DNA of 64,000 nucleotides, taken from Capnocytophaga bilenii. GTDB taxonomy: Bacteria > Bacteroidota > Bacteroidia > Flavobacteriales > Flavobacteriaceae. Under the pieces are notes generated by a model. The model worked only from the letters and a program-made list of their open reading frames with translations. It was not told the origin of the DNA and did no database searches. Each line of letters opens with the position of its first letter. Positions within the stretch are counted from its first letter, which is position 1. The stretch lies in assembly GCF_017565765.1 (NCBI RefSeq), contig NZ_JAGDYP010000004.1:160606-224605 (forward strand). Reading direction: 5' to 3'. The position numbers and the translations under genes were made by a program. Of the stretch, positions 18,595 to 26,967 are shown piece by piece.

Positions 18595-19615
18595 TAATTC
18601 TAAAGTACTACTGATTTATACAGGGGGTACCATTGGAATGATCAAGGATTACGAAACAGGGGTACTTCGCGCCTTTGAATTTGATAATTTGTACAAGCGT
18701 ATTCCTGAGCTTTCTCATTTAGATTGTGAGATTTCGGTACATTCGTTTGAAAAGGTAATAGATTCATCGGATATGAATCCGAGGCATTGGATAACAATGG
18801 CTGAGGTAATAGAACGTGAATACGAACACTACGATGGTTTTGTGGTGCTGCACGGGAGTGATACGATGAGCTATTCGGCATCGGCACTTAGTTTTATGCT
18901 GCAGGGGCTTACCAAACCTGTAATATTTACGGGCTCACAACTACCTATAGGTGATTTGCGCACCGATGCTAAGGAAAATCTTATAACATCCATACAATTG
19001 GCAGCCCTAAAAGAAAATGGAGTATCGGTAATACAAGAAGTGGGATTGTACTTTGAATATAAACTATATAGGGGTAATCGCACTACGAAGATTAATGCAG
19101 AGCAGTTTCGTGCTTTTGCTTCGCCTAATTATCCTATATTGGTGGAGAGTGGGGTGCATCTGAAAGTAATGAAGGAGAATTTGTTGCCACACCCAGTGGG
19201 GGAAAAGTTGGAAGTGTGGAAAGAATTTGATACTAATGTAGCTATTATAAAGATGTTTCCGGGGATTACATCTCAATTTTTGGAAGGAGTATTTGCTATA
19301 GAGGGGTTGAAGGCGGTAGTACTTGAGACTTATGGTTCGGGGAATGCGCCTACCAATGAAGATTTTTTGAAGGCATTGGAAGGAGCTATAGGCAGAGGGA
19401 TACATATAGTAAATGTTACACAATGCTCTGGCGGTAGTGTGATAATGGGCAAGTATGAGGCGAGTGAAGGGTTGCGAAAGATGGGAATCATAGATGGGAA
19501 AGACATCACGAGCGAGTCGGCAATTACAAAATTAATGATTTTATTATCAAAAAATATTTCTTCTAAAACACTAAAAATCAAGTTTGAAGAAAGTATGGTA
19601 GGAGAAATTTCATAA
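18584..19615 (+). CDS. ansA: Type I asparaginase
   Basis: 343 residues, no signal peptide, as for the cytoplasmic type I enzyme that converts asparagine to aspartate and ammonia. The first catalytic threonine lies in YTGGTIGM (Thr16), and the second motif is VVLHGSDTMSYSASAL. The start overlaps the acyltransferase gene. A tRNA-Ser follows 60 bases later. Confidence 0.94.
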   Translation: METNNSKVLLIYTGGTIGMIKDYETGVLRAFEFDNLYKRIPELSHLDCEISVHSFEKVIDSSDMNPRHWITMAEVIEREYEHYDGFVVLHGSDTMSYSASALSFMLQGLTKPVIFTGSQLPIGDLRTDAKENLITSIQLAALKENGVSVIQEVGLYFEYKLYRGNRTTKINAEQFRAFASPNYPILVESGVHLKVMKENLLPHPVGEKLEVWKEFDTNVAIIKMFPGITSQFLEGVFAIEGLKAVVLETYGSGNAPTNEDFLKALEGAIGRGIHIVNVTQCSGGSVIMGKYEASEGLRKMGIIDGKDITSESAITKLMILLSKNISSKTLKIKFEESMVGEIS

Positions 19616-19631
19616 AAAAAACAGAAAAAAA

Positions 19632-19663
19632 TTTGCGAGGTACAAAAAAATTTTGTTACTTTG
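19632..19663 (+). promoter_or_regulatory. Promoter for tRNA-Ser
   Basis: TTTG (19632-19635) and a shortened -7 element TACTTTG (19657-19663), 12 bases before the mature tRNA 5' end. The same TACTTTGGCAT word precedes both TonB-like genes near 45.9 and 46.5 kb. Confidence 0.5.
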
Positions 19664-19675
19664 GCATTTGGAAAT

Positions 19676-19762
19676 AGAGAGGTGTCCGAGTGGTTGAAGG
19701 AGTACGCCTGGAAAGTGTATATACACGAGAGTGTATCGAGGGTTCGAATCCCTTCCTCTCTG
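19676..19762 (+). tRNA. tRNA-Ser (anticodon GGA)
   Basis: 87 bases. Acceptor strands AGAGAGG (19676-19682) and CCTCTCT (19755-19761) pair perfectly, followed by discriminator G. The anticodon stem TACGC/GTGTA encloses loop CTGGAAA with GGA at 19710-19712. A long variable arm (TATACAC GAGA GTGTAT) and the T-loop GGTTCGAATC identify serine. The CCA end is not encoded (CCT follows). Confidence 0.96.
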
Positions 19763-19811
19763 CCTCGATAGAAATAGTAATTATTAACTAACAATTTAAA
19801 AGATTAAACAA

Positions 19812-20543
19812 ATGAGAAAAATGACATCTAAGCTACTATTAGTAGCAATGTTAATCGTAAATGTAGCAGTGGTTAGTGCTCAAGAAGTAGCAGATACTGC
19901 ACAACAAAGCAAGGGCTTTCACCAAGTATTCAAAGAGCGTTTCATTGAAGGGGGACCTATGTATATGGCGCCAATACTATTGTGCTTGATTATTGGTTTG
20001 GCAGTAGCAATAGAAAGGATTATTTACCTTAATATGGCTACAACAAACACCAAGAAACTTCTTGTAGAAATAGAAGGAGCTTTGGAAAGCAAAGGTGTAG
20101 AAGGAGCTAAAGAAGTGTGCCGTGATACAAAAGGTCCTGTAGCATCTATATTCTATCAAGGGCTTGATCGTGCCTCAGAGGGTATTGATATGGTAGAGAA
20201 ATCGGTAGTATCATACGGTGGTGTACAAATGGGGCAATTAGAAAAGAACGTTACTTGGATTTCGTTGTTCATTGCTATTGCACCGATGCTTGGGTTTATG
20301 GGTACGGTAATTGGTATGATTGAGGCGTTTGACAAGATTAGTACAGCGGGAGGCTTGGATGCATCATTGATTGCTGGTGATATCAAAGTGGCGTTGCTTA
20401 CTACAGTATTCGGTCTAATCGTAGCGATGATTTTGCAAGTGTTCTACAACTACATTATCGCTAAGATAGATGCAATTGTAAACGATATGGAAGATGCATC
20501 AATCTCATTGATTGATATATTGGTAGCTAAAAAAGTAAAATAA
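19812..20543 (+). CDS. exbB: MotA/TolQ/ExbB proton channel protein
   Basis: 243 residues. N-terminal hydrophobic signal-like segment, one membrane helix near 54-75 and two more in the conserved C-terminal domain (about 153-175 and 195-220, with IAPMLGFMGTVIGMIEAF and LLTTVFGLIVAMI). It forms the proton channel that powers TonB and so the SusC-type receptors. It leads a four-gene operon with a small membrane protein and two ExbD proteins; TonB itself is not adjacent. Confidence 0.93.
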   Translation: MRKMTSKLLLVAMLIVNVAVVSAQEVADTAQQSKGFHQVFKERFIEGGPMYMAPILLCLIIGLAVAIERIIYLNMATTNTKKLLVEIEGALESKGVEGAKEVCRDTKGPVASIFYQGLDRASEGIDMVEKSVVSYGGVQMGQLEKNVTWISLFIAIAPMLGFMGTVIGMIEAFDKISTAGGLDASLIAGDIKVALLTTVFGLIVAMILQVFYNYIIAKIDAIVNDMEDASISLIDILVAKKVK

Positions 20544-20571
20544 TAATAATCACCCATTAAAAAGAGATAAT

Positions 20572-21003
20572 ATGTATAAGATAGCAAAATATACAGCACT
20601 TGGCTTGGGTGTTATAGGGGTTATTTTATGGGCAGTACTTTCACTATCGGACAATGCTAATAATCCTGAAAATGGGGTAATGGGGGCACTATTTGCACTT
20701 ACTTACATTTTATTGGCGATAGCATTTGCAGCAGTGTTGGTATCAGGAACATTGAATATCTTGTCTTCACCTAAGGCATTGAAAAAGACGCTTATCTATA
20801 CAGGGGCATTTGTAGTAGTACTATTGTTGGCATACGTATTCTCATCAGGAGATGTAGAAGCTAATGCGAGCGAAGAGGTAAAGAAAGCAAGTGAGTCTGT
20901 AAGGAAATGGACAAGCACAGGTTTAATCGCTTTGTATATATTAGTAGCAGGTGCTATAGTAGCACTAATAGTTTCTAATGTAAAGAAAGCACTAATGAGA
21001 TAA
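20572..21003 (+). CDS. Small membrane protein in the exbBD operon
   Basis: 143 residues with four hydrophobic helices (about 7-24, 38-60, 75-92 and 116-135). No named domain recognised. It is placed between exbB and the first exbD with gaps of 28 and 9 bases, so it very likely works with the ExbB/ExbD complex at the inner membrane. Genes of this kind sit in the same position in other Bacteroidota, as far as I recall. Confidence 0.75.
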   Translation: MYKIAKYTALGLGVIGVILWAVLSLSDNANNPENGVMGALFALTYILLAIAFAAVLVSGTLNILSSPKALKKTLIYTGAFVVVLLLAYVFSSGDVEANASEEVKKASESVRKWTSTGLIALYILVAGAIVALIVSNVKKALMR

Positions 21004-21012
21004 AAGAATAAT

Positions 21013-21627
21013 ATGGCAAAACGTTCAATACCTGAGGTAAATGCAGGGTCTATGGCTGACATCGCTTTCCTTTTGTTGATATTTTTCTTGGTAACAACAA
21101 CAATAGAAAGCAATTCAGGGATTACTGTAAAATTGCCTCCAAAACAGCCTGCTGACGCACCGGAACCTCCTCCTGTGAAGGAAAAGAATGTGTTGGTAGT
21201 GATAGTGAATAAAAACAATCAGTTGCTTATAAATAACAAGATAAGTGAGCTGAAAGATGTAAAACAGACGGCTATAGACTTTTTGGATAATAATGATGAT
21301 GGTAGCTGCAAGTATTGTAAAGGTGCTGGTAATGACCTTTCATCTGATAATCCGGACAAGGCTATAATATCATTGCGCAACGACCGAGAAACTTCATACA
21401 AGACTTATGTTGCGGTGCAAAATGAGCTAGTGAAGGCTTATAATGAGTTGCGTGAGCGAGAAAGAAAGCGTTTGTATCCTAATGAAGTGGAATACAATAA
21501 GATGGAAGAGGAGTTTGGTGCAGCTCGTACGCCTAAGGCGCGCAAAGATGCATTGGAGCCTAAAATATTGAAACTGCAGGAGCTTTTCCCAAGAAAGCTG
21601 ATAGAAACTGCGCCTAAGAAACACTAA
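21013..21627 (+). CDS. exbD: ExbD/TolR biopolymer transport protein, long form
   Basis: 204 residues; typical ExbD is about 135-150. The N-terminus PEVNAGSMADIAFLLLIFFL carries the membrane helix with the critical Asp20. The periplasmic part is extended, with an inserted DDGSCKYCKGAGND segment containing a Cys pair and a Lys/Glu-rich helical C-terminus. It stands 9 bases after the small membrane gene and 11 bases before a second ExbD, so two different ExbD subunits are made together. Confidence 0.9.
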   Translation: MAKRSIPEVNAGSMADIAFLLLIFFLVTTTIESNSGITVKLPPKQPADAPEPPPVKEKNVLVVIVNKNNQLLINNKISELKDVKQTAIDFLDNNDDGSCKYCKGAGNDLSSDNPDKAIISLRNDRETSYKTYVAVQNELVKAYNELRERERKRLYPNEVEYNKMEEEFGAARTPKARKDALEPKILKLQELFPRKLIETAPKKH

Positions 21628-21638
21628 AATTAAAGAGT

Positions 21639-22118
21639 ATGTCAAAATTTACGAAAAAGAAGAGTGGTGATTTGCCACCAATCTCTACGGCATCTTTGCC
21701 TGACATTATTTTTATGCTTTTGTTTTTCTTTATGACAGTAACGGAGTCAAAAGATAGTGATTTGATGGTTCAGAATAAGTTGCCTGTAGCGGATCAAGTA
21801 CAGAAGCTGGACAAGAAAGACCCTGTGGTGTATATATACGCTGGGAAGCCTCTACCGAAGTATCAATCTAAATTTGGTGCGAATGCGAAAATACAAGTAA
21901 ATGATAAATTTATAGATGTAGCAGAAGTGAGTCATTACATACTAAACTATCGTGATGGATTGCGTGAGGAGTTACAAAATATGTTTATTACTGCACTAAA
22001 GGTGGATGCTGACACAAATATGGGACTTGTGAGCGATATTCGTGAGAAATTGCAAGATGTGAATGCTCTTAAGCTTTCATACATTGTACACGAGGGCTCT
22101 CCACTTAACCAGAAATAG
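21639..22118 (+). CDS. exbD: ExbD/TolR biopolymer transport protein, second copy
   Basis: 159 residues. Membrane helix with the key Asp in TASLPDIIFMLLFFFMT, then a periplasmic domain. Last gene of the operon; a terminator follows at 22139-22172. It differs from the upstream ExbD in length and sequence, so the pair probably forms a mixed complex. Confidence 0.9.
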   Translation: MSKFTKKKSGDLPPISTASLPDIIFMLLFFFMTVTESKDSDLMVQNKLPVADQVQKLDKKDPVVYIYAGKPLPKYQSKFGANAKIQVNDKFIDVAEVSHYILNYRDGLREELQNMFITALKVDADTNMGLVSDIREKLQDVNALKLSYIVHEGSPLNQK

Positions 22119-22138
22119 GTTTTTAAATTAATATTGTA

Positions 22139-22172
22139 GGAAAAGACGTATTATTATTTATGCGTCTTTTTC
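22139..22172 (+). terminator. Rho-independent terminator of the exb operon
   Basis: AAAAGACG (22141-22148) pairs with CGTCTTTT (22163-22170), followed by T. Confidence 0.8.
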
Positions 22173-22212
22173 TATTATAAGGTGAATAATAACAAATTAA
22201 ATAAAAAAAGAA

Positions 22213-22764
22213 ATGAAGAAGATTTTATTTTTAGTAGGGTTACTTTTTACAGTGGCTACAGCATCAGCGCAGGCTGTTTTGGATAAAGGGGGCTTGCAAC
22301 TTAATGGTAAATTGGGTATTTCGGGCTGGGGTGTTCCTGTTGCTATAGGGGTTGATTATGGTATTACTCCTGAAATAACAGTGGGCGGTGAGCTTTCGGC
22401 TCGTTTTTACAATACAACGGGTTATAAATTTGTAGAAGAAGATTTTGGATATGGAGTGAAAATAAGAAGAGCTAAACCTACTGATTTTACGCACTCTATA
22501 TTTGGTATTTTTGCTAATGGGAATTATCATTTTCACAAGTTGTTTAAGTTGCCTTCGCAAGTGGATGTGTATGCGGGTGCGAGTTTAGGATTTTTTGTAG
22601 CTTCAAATCCTTCGGGCTATGAAGGTAGTAGTTTTTCTGGCTTTGGCTGGGGAATACAAACTGGTGGTCGTTATTTCTTTACTGACAAATTTGGTGTGCT
22701 CTTAGAAATAGGAGGTGGCTTGGTGGGTCACGAGATAAAAGCAGGGGTTACCTATAAATTATAA
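22213..22764 (+). CDS. Outer-membrane beta-barrel protein
   Basis: 183 residues. Signal peptide ending TASAQ, then alternating hydrophobic and polar strands rich in Gly and aromatic residues (GWGIQTGGRYFF, GVLLEIGGGLVGHEI) and a terminal strand. It resembles small OmpW/OMP_b-brl-type barrels of about eight strands. Its role is unknown. It has its own terminator after the stop. Confidence 0.8.
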   Translation: MKKILFLVGLLFTVATASAQAVLDKGGLQLNGKLGISGWGVPVAIGVDYGITPEITVGGELSARFYNTTGYKFVEEDFGYGVKIRRAKPTDFTHSIFGIFANGNYHFHKLFKLPSQVDVYAGASLGFFVASNPSGYEGSSFSGFGWGIQTGGRYFFTDKFGVLLEIGGGLVGHEIKAGVTYKL

Positions 22765-22799
22765 TTTGGAGTAATTAAAATAATCAGTTCATAGGAGGG

Positions 22800-22838
22800 A
22801 GGCTATCTAAATGGAAACGTTTAGATAGCTTCTTTTTT
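22800..22838 (+). terminator. Rho-independent terminator
   Basis: Stem GCTATCTAAA (22802-22811) with TTTAGATAGC (22820-22829), then TTCTTTTTT. It overlaps the end of the convergent helicase gene. Confidence 0.85.
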
Positions 22839-25092
22839 ATGGGGTTGTTTCTTGTGCTGCTTTGTGGCAGGCTTGGAATAGATGTAGCTGGTTGTAGCTG
22901 TATTTATCGCCTGTTTGCTGTATGAAATCTTTGAGGGTGGTATTTTCGGTTTGATTGTTGAAAAAGGTGGTTAGTTCTTGTATTTCATCTTGGTTGAGTA
23001 TTTGTTGGATAATGGTGGGTGGTAGTTTGCCTTGTGTTACTAATCGTTGTAGGTGGTTGTATATGGTGCTTTCGGTGTATTTTCGTTCTTGGGCGATTTG
23101 AGTGATGGTTTTTCCTTCTTGCCAAAGTTGTAGGGTTTGGTCGTAGGTATTTGGTTTTTCTTTTTTTTCGTCTTCTTGATTGGGTTTTGTTTTCTCGGTG
23201 AATAGTTGTTCTTTTTCTATTTGTTGTAGGGCTTTTTCAAATAATTGGTTGTATTGTTCGTTTAAGGCTTGGTTGTTTATTTCTTCTTTGGTGAGTGTTT
23301 TTTCTTCTTGTAGGAGCTGTATGATTTGTTGTAATTTATAGAGTTTTTTTAGGGTTTCGGATAGGGAATCGTTGAGCTCATAGAGTTCTTTGGTGTATTC
23401 TTTTACTTTTTTGAGTTGCTTGATTTTGAGGATTTGGTATATAACTTGGTACCACACTTGGGATAGGAGTGGTATAAAGTAGGAGATGGCTTTTTGGGTT
23501 CGTTGGAATATTTGGGTGATGGTGTTGGAGCCAGTGAAATAGGTGTTGAGTTGCTTGGTAAATTTTTGGGCTATTTGGTGGATGTGGTCTATTTGGTGGA
23601 GTTGTTGTTGCGCCCAGTTTTTGTGAATATTTTTAGTACCTATTTCGCCGTTGTAACTGTTGGCGTGTATGATCCATTCTTCGAGGAGGGGTTGCCATTG
23701 GAATGCTTTGATGATATTGGCTTGCAGGTATTGATTTTTTCCTATTTGGCAGGCTTGTTGTACTTGTTTTTCGGTAGCTTTGTTGTGTGCGTAGGTAATG
23801 ACTTCTTCGTCGTTGTCGATGCCTTCTTGTGGTATTGGGGAGAGCAATACAAGTCCGGAGAGGGAACGGAGGCGAGAGAAGGCTACGTAGGCTTGTCCTG
23901 AGGCGAATACGCTGTTGATGTCGATAATAGCTTTATCGAAGGTGAGACCTTGGCTTTTATGGATGGTGATTGCCCAAGCGAGGCGTAGTGGATATTGTGT
24001 GAAGGTGCCGAGTTTTTCTTCTTCTATGTCTTTGGTAAGTTCGTTGGTTTTAAATCGTTTGTTTTCCCATACGTATTGTTCAACGTTGATGGGGTCTTGG
24101 CTGTCATCAGGGAGGACTTGGATGTGGTTTTCGGAGAGAGTGACGATGGTACCCATTTTTCCGTTGAAAAATAGGTGTTCGCCAGAGGGGTCGTTTTTGA
24201 TGAACATTACTCTTGCGCCTTGTTTTAGTTGGATAGTTTTTTCGGTAGGGTAGATGTATTCTGGAAAGTCGTCTATAACGGTGGCTTGGTAGGTGTAGGT
24301 GGGTGAGGTGAGTTGTTGCATTTCGTATTGGTTGATAGTATCGGCTTTGTGGTTGTGAGTGGTGAGGGTGATGTAGCTTTTGTCGGTATTTTGTTGGGTA
24401 AAATTGGGTTTTACGTGGTCGTTTAGGAATTGTATATCTTGCTGGGTGAGTTTGTTTTCGCGCAGGTGGTTTAGTATGGATATGAATAGGGGGTCGGTTT
24501 GCCGGTATATTTTTTCAAGTTCTATGTATAGGAGCGGGTTTTGTGTGATGACTTGCGATTGGAAGAAGTACATTCCTTTGTAATAGTGCTGTAGGACATT
24601 CCATTCTTCTTGTTTTACGACTGGGGGAAGCTGTAGTAGGTCGCCTATAAAGAGCATTTGTAAGCCTCCGAAGGGTTGTTTGTTTCGGCGGATGTGTTGT
24701 AGGATATGATTGATAGCATCGAGGGTATCGGCGCGTAGCATACTGACTTCGTCTATGATGAGGAGTTCGAGGTTTCTGATGAGTTGTAGTTTCCTTTGTT
24801 GCATTTGTGTGTGTGCGAGTATAGACTTTTGGTTTTCAAACCGCTGGTACTGAGGGGTTGGGGGTGGTGTGTATGTGGGTAGGAAGGAGGCGAAGGGCAA
24901 CTGGAATAGGGAATGTAGGGTTACGCCGCCTGCATTGAGTGCGGCGATGCCTGTGGGCGCTGCTACGATGGTATTTTTATAGGTGGTATTGATAATTTTG
25001 TGTAGAAGAGTGGTTTTTCCTGTTCCTGCTTTTCCTGTGAGGAATAGGCTGGTGTTTGTTTGATTGATGAGGGTGAGTATGTATTCTTCCAT
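22837..25092 (-). CDS. PIF1-like SF1 helicase with C-terminal helix-turn-helix domain
   Basis: 751 residues from ATG 25092 (MEEYILTLINQTNTSLFLTG). A longer in-frame start would place the beginning inside the divergent fur promoter, so the inner start is preferred. Helicase motifs: Walker A GKAGTGKTTLL (about 20-30), DEVSML Walker B, GDLLQLPPV, the late UvrD-type block AITIHKSQGLTFDKAII and VAFSRLRSL. The C-terminal part has a helix-turn-helix unit (LWQEGKTITQIAQERKYTES) of the kind seen in HTH_40 domains. PIF1-like helicases unwind DNA 5' to 3' and act on G-rich structures; the role here is not known. It is divergent from fur. Confidence 0.88.
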   Translation of the reverse strand: MEEYILTLINQTNTSLFLTGKAGTGKTTLLHKIINTTYKNTIVAAPTGIAALNAGGVTLHSLFQLPFASFLPTYTPPPTPQYQRFENQKSILAHTQMQQRKLQLIRNLELLIIDEVSMLRADTLDAINHILQHIRRNKQPFGGLQMLFIGDLLQLPPVVKQEEWNVLQHYYKGMYFFQSQVITQNPLLYIELEKIYRQTDPLFISILNHLRENKLTQQDIQFLNDHVKPNFTQQNTDKSYITLTTHNHKADTINQYEMQQLTSPTYTYQATVIDDFPEYIYPTEKTIQLKQGARVMFIKNDPSGEHLFFNGKMGTIVTLSENHIQVLPDDSQDPINVEQYVWENKRFKTNELTKDIEEEKLGTFTQYPLRLAWAITIHKSQGLTFDKAIIDINSVFASGQAYVAFSRLRSLSGLVLLSPIPQEGIDNDEEVITYAHNKATEKQVQQACQIGKNQYLQANIIKAFQWQPLLEEWIIHANSYNGEIGTKNIHKNWAQQQLHQIDHIHQIAQKFTKQLNTYFTGSNTITQIFQRTQKAISYFIPLLSQVWYQVIYQILKIKQLKKVKEYTKELYELNDSLSETLKKLYKLQQIIQLLQEEKTLTKEEINNQALNEQYNQLFEKALQQIEKEQLFTEKTKPNQEDEKKEKPNTYDQTLQLWQEGKTITQIAQERKYTESTIYNHLQRLVTQGKLPPTIIQQILNQDEIQELTTFFNNQTENTTLKDFIQQTGDKYSYNQLHLFQACHKAAQETTP

Positions 25093-25132
25093 AGGTTGTT
25101 TTATTTGGTGAGGCAAATTTATAAAAAAAATA

Positions 25133-25162
25133 TTGAATATTGAAATAAAAATATTATCTTTG
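25133..25162 (+). promoter_or_regulatory. Promoter for fur-purA
   Basis: TTG (25133-25135), 19 bases, TATCTTTG (25155-25162), followed by the Fur-family start 15 bases later. The region also lies directly in front of the divergent helicase gene. Confidence 0.75.
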
Positions 25163-25176
25163 CCACTCAAAATAAA

Positions 25177-25671
25177 ATGACTATGAATAAGCCTGCAACA
25201 GAGGAAAGTTTAGAGATAGTAAGGAAGGTTCTTACTAATTATTTGGAGGAGAATGCGCATCGCAAAACTCCTGAGCGGTATGCTATTTTGAAGGAGATTT
25301 ATGAGTATAATGATCATTTTGACATAGAGACTCTCTATGTGAATATGAAGAATAAGAAGTATAGGGTGAGTCGTGCAACGCTTTACAATACGATGGAATT
25401 GTTATTGGAGTGTGGTTTGGTGCGAAAGCATCAGTTTGGGCAGAATCAGGCGTATTATGAGAAGTCGTATTTTGACAAGCAACACGATCACGTGATTCTT
25501 ACGGATACGGGTGAGATTGTGGAGTTTTGCGATCCTCGTATTCAGACGATTCAGAAGACGATAGAGGAGGTGTTTAACATTGATATTACGCATCATTCTT
25601 TGTATTTTTACGGTACACGTAGGGGGGGTGATGGTGTAAAGAAAGCTGAAAAAGTAACTGATAAAGATTAA
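25177..25671 (+). CDS. fur: Fur-family transcriptional regulator
   Basis: 164 residues; ATG at 25177 or 25183 both possible. The winged-helix part ([30 protein letters not shown]) and the metal-sensing part HDHVIL...[10 protein letters not shown] are Fur-like. The CxxC of the structural zinc site is absent (the usual position reads ILTDTGE) and there is no C-terminal Cys pair. The metal it senses cannot be told. purA starts 6 bases after the stop, so the two are in one transcript with a promoter just upstream. Confidence 0.88.
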   Translation: MTMNKPATEESLEIVRKVLTNYLEENAHRKTPERYAILKEIYEYNDHFDIETLYVNMKNKKYRVSRATLYNTMELLLECGLVRKHQFGQNQAYYEKSYFDKQHDHVILTDTGEIVEFCDPRIQTIQKTIEEVFNIDITHHSLYFYGTRRGGDGVKKAEKVTDKD

Positions 25672-25677
25672 AATATT

Positions 25678-26949
25678 ATGGCTGTAGATTTATTATTGGG
25701 TTTGCAATGGGGGGACGAAGGCAAGGGTAAAATTGTGGACGTTCTAACACAAGGATATGATATTATTGCGCGCTTTCAAGGAGGTCCTAATGCGGGTCAT
25801 ACGCTTGAATTTAATGGTATAAAACACGTGCTTCATACAATTCCTTCGGGGATTTTTCACGAAAGTGCTGTGAATGTGATAGGTAACGGTGTTGTGATAG
25901 ACCCTGTTATTTTTAGGAAGGAAATTAAGGGGCTCAAGAAATATGGGATTGATTTTGCTGGGCGTTTGCTGATTTCGCGTAAGGCGCACTTGATTTTGCC
26001 TACACATAGGTTGCTGGATGCCGCTTCGGAAACTTCTAAGGGAAAGGCTAAGATTGGTTCTACACTTAAGGGTATTGGGCCTACATATATGGATAAAACA
26101 GGGCGTAATGGCTTGCGTGTGGGCGATATAGAGCTTGATGATTTTGAGGAGCGTTATCGTGTGCTGGTGGAGAAGCATTTAGAATTGCTTGGACATTATG
26201 GCGTGGATATTCAGTTTAATCTTGACGAGCTTGAGGCTGATTTTTTTGCGGCTATTGAGGTGTTGCGTGGCTTTGAACTTATTGATAGTGAGGAGTATTT
26301 GTATGGGGCACTGAAGAGTGGCAAGCGAATTTTGGCTGAAGGGGCTCAAGGCTCATTGTTGGATATTGATTTTGGTACTTATCCTTTTGTAACCTCATCA
26401 AACACTACGGCTGCGGGTGCTTGTACAGGTTTGGGTGTTGCACCTAATAGTATTGGGCGTGTGATAGGTATTTTTAAGGCTTATACTACACGTGTGGGTA
26501 GTGGGCCTTTTCCTACAGAGTTGTTTGATGAAGTGGGTGATACGATGACTGAAGTGGGTAGAGAATATGGTGCTACTACAGGCAGGCGTAGGCGTACGGG
26601 CTGGCTGGATTTGGTAGCATTGCGTTATGCGGTTAGGGTGAATGGTGTTACAGAACTTGTGATGATGAAGGCTGATGTGCTAAGTGGTTTTGAGACGCTG
26701 AAGGTGTGTACGGAATATTTGTATAAGGGAAAGAAGATTGGGCATTTGCCTTATAATATTGAACCTCAAAATGTATCGCCTGTTTATACTGAATTGAAAG
26801 GGTGGCATCAGGATTTGATGGGAATTAAGGAGTATGGAGCACTTCCAAAGGAGCTTTTGGATTATATTGCTTTTTTGGAGAAGGAATTGGAGGTGCCTAT
26901 TACGCTGGTTTCGGTGGGGCCTGATAGGACACAAACGATTGTGCGTTAG
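25678..26949 (+). CDS. purA: Adenylosuccinate synthase
   Basis: 423 residues, full length. PurA makes adenylosuccinate from IMP and aspartate with GTP, the first step to AMP. The N-terminal LQWGDEGKGK GTP loop with catalytic Asp and the GGPNAGHT motif are visible; TSSNTTAAGACTGLG and TGRRRRTGWLDL complete the family pattern. It is cotranscribed with the Fur-family regulator. Confidence 0.98.
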   Translation: MAVDLLLGLQWGDEGKGKIVDVLTQGYDIIARFQGGPNAGHTLEFNGIKHVLHTIPSGIFHESAVNVIGNGVVIDPVIFRKEIKGLKKYGIDFAGRLLISRKAHLILPTHRLLDAASETSKGKAKIGSTLKGIGPTYMDKTGRNGLRVGDIELDDFEERYRVLVEKHLELLGHYGVDIQFNLDELEADFFAAIEVLRGFELIDSEEYLYGALKSGKRILAEGAQGSLLDIDFGTYPFVTSSNTTAAGACTGLGVAPNSIGRVIGIFKAYTTRVGSGPFPTELFDEVGDTMTEVGREYGATTGRRRRTGWLDLVALRYAVRVNGVTELVMMKADVLSGFETLKVCTEYLYKGKKIGHLPYNIEPQNVSPVYTELKGWHQDLMGIKEYGALPKELLDYIAFLEKELEVPITLVSVGPDRTQTIVR

Positions 26950-26967
26950 TATTTTAGTATATGGGTT

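Noticed and set aside
19330-19794. Minus-strand frame of 154 codons across ansA and the tRNA
   Set aside because: Antisense to asparaginase and tRNA-Ser; no support.
25093-25170. Longer helicase start
   Set aside because: The extra 26 codons run into the fur promoter and are not helicase-like.
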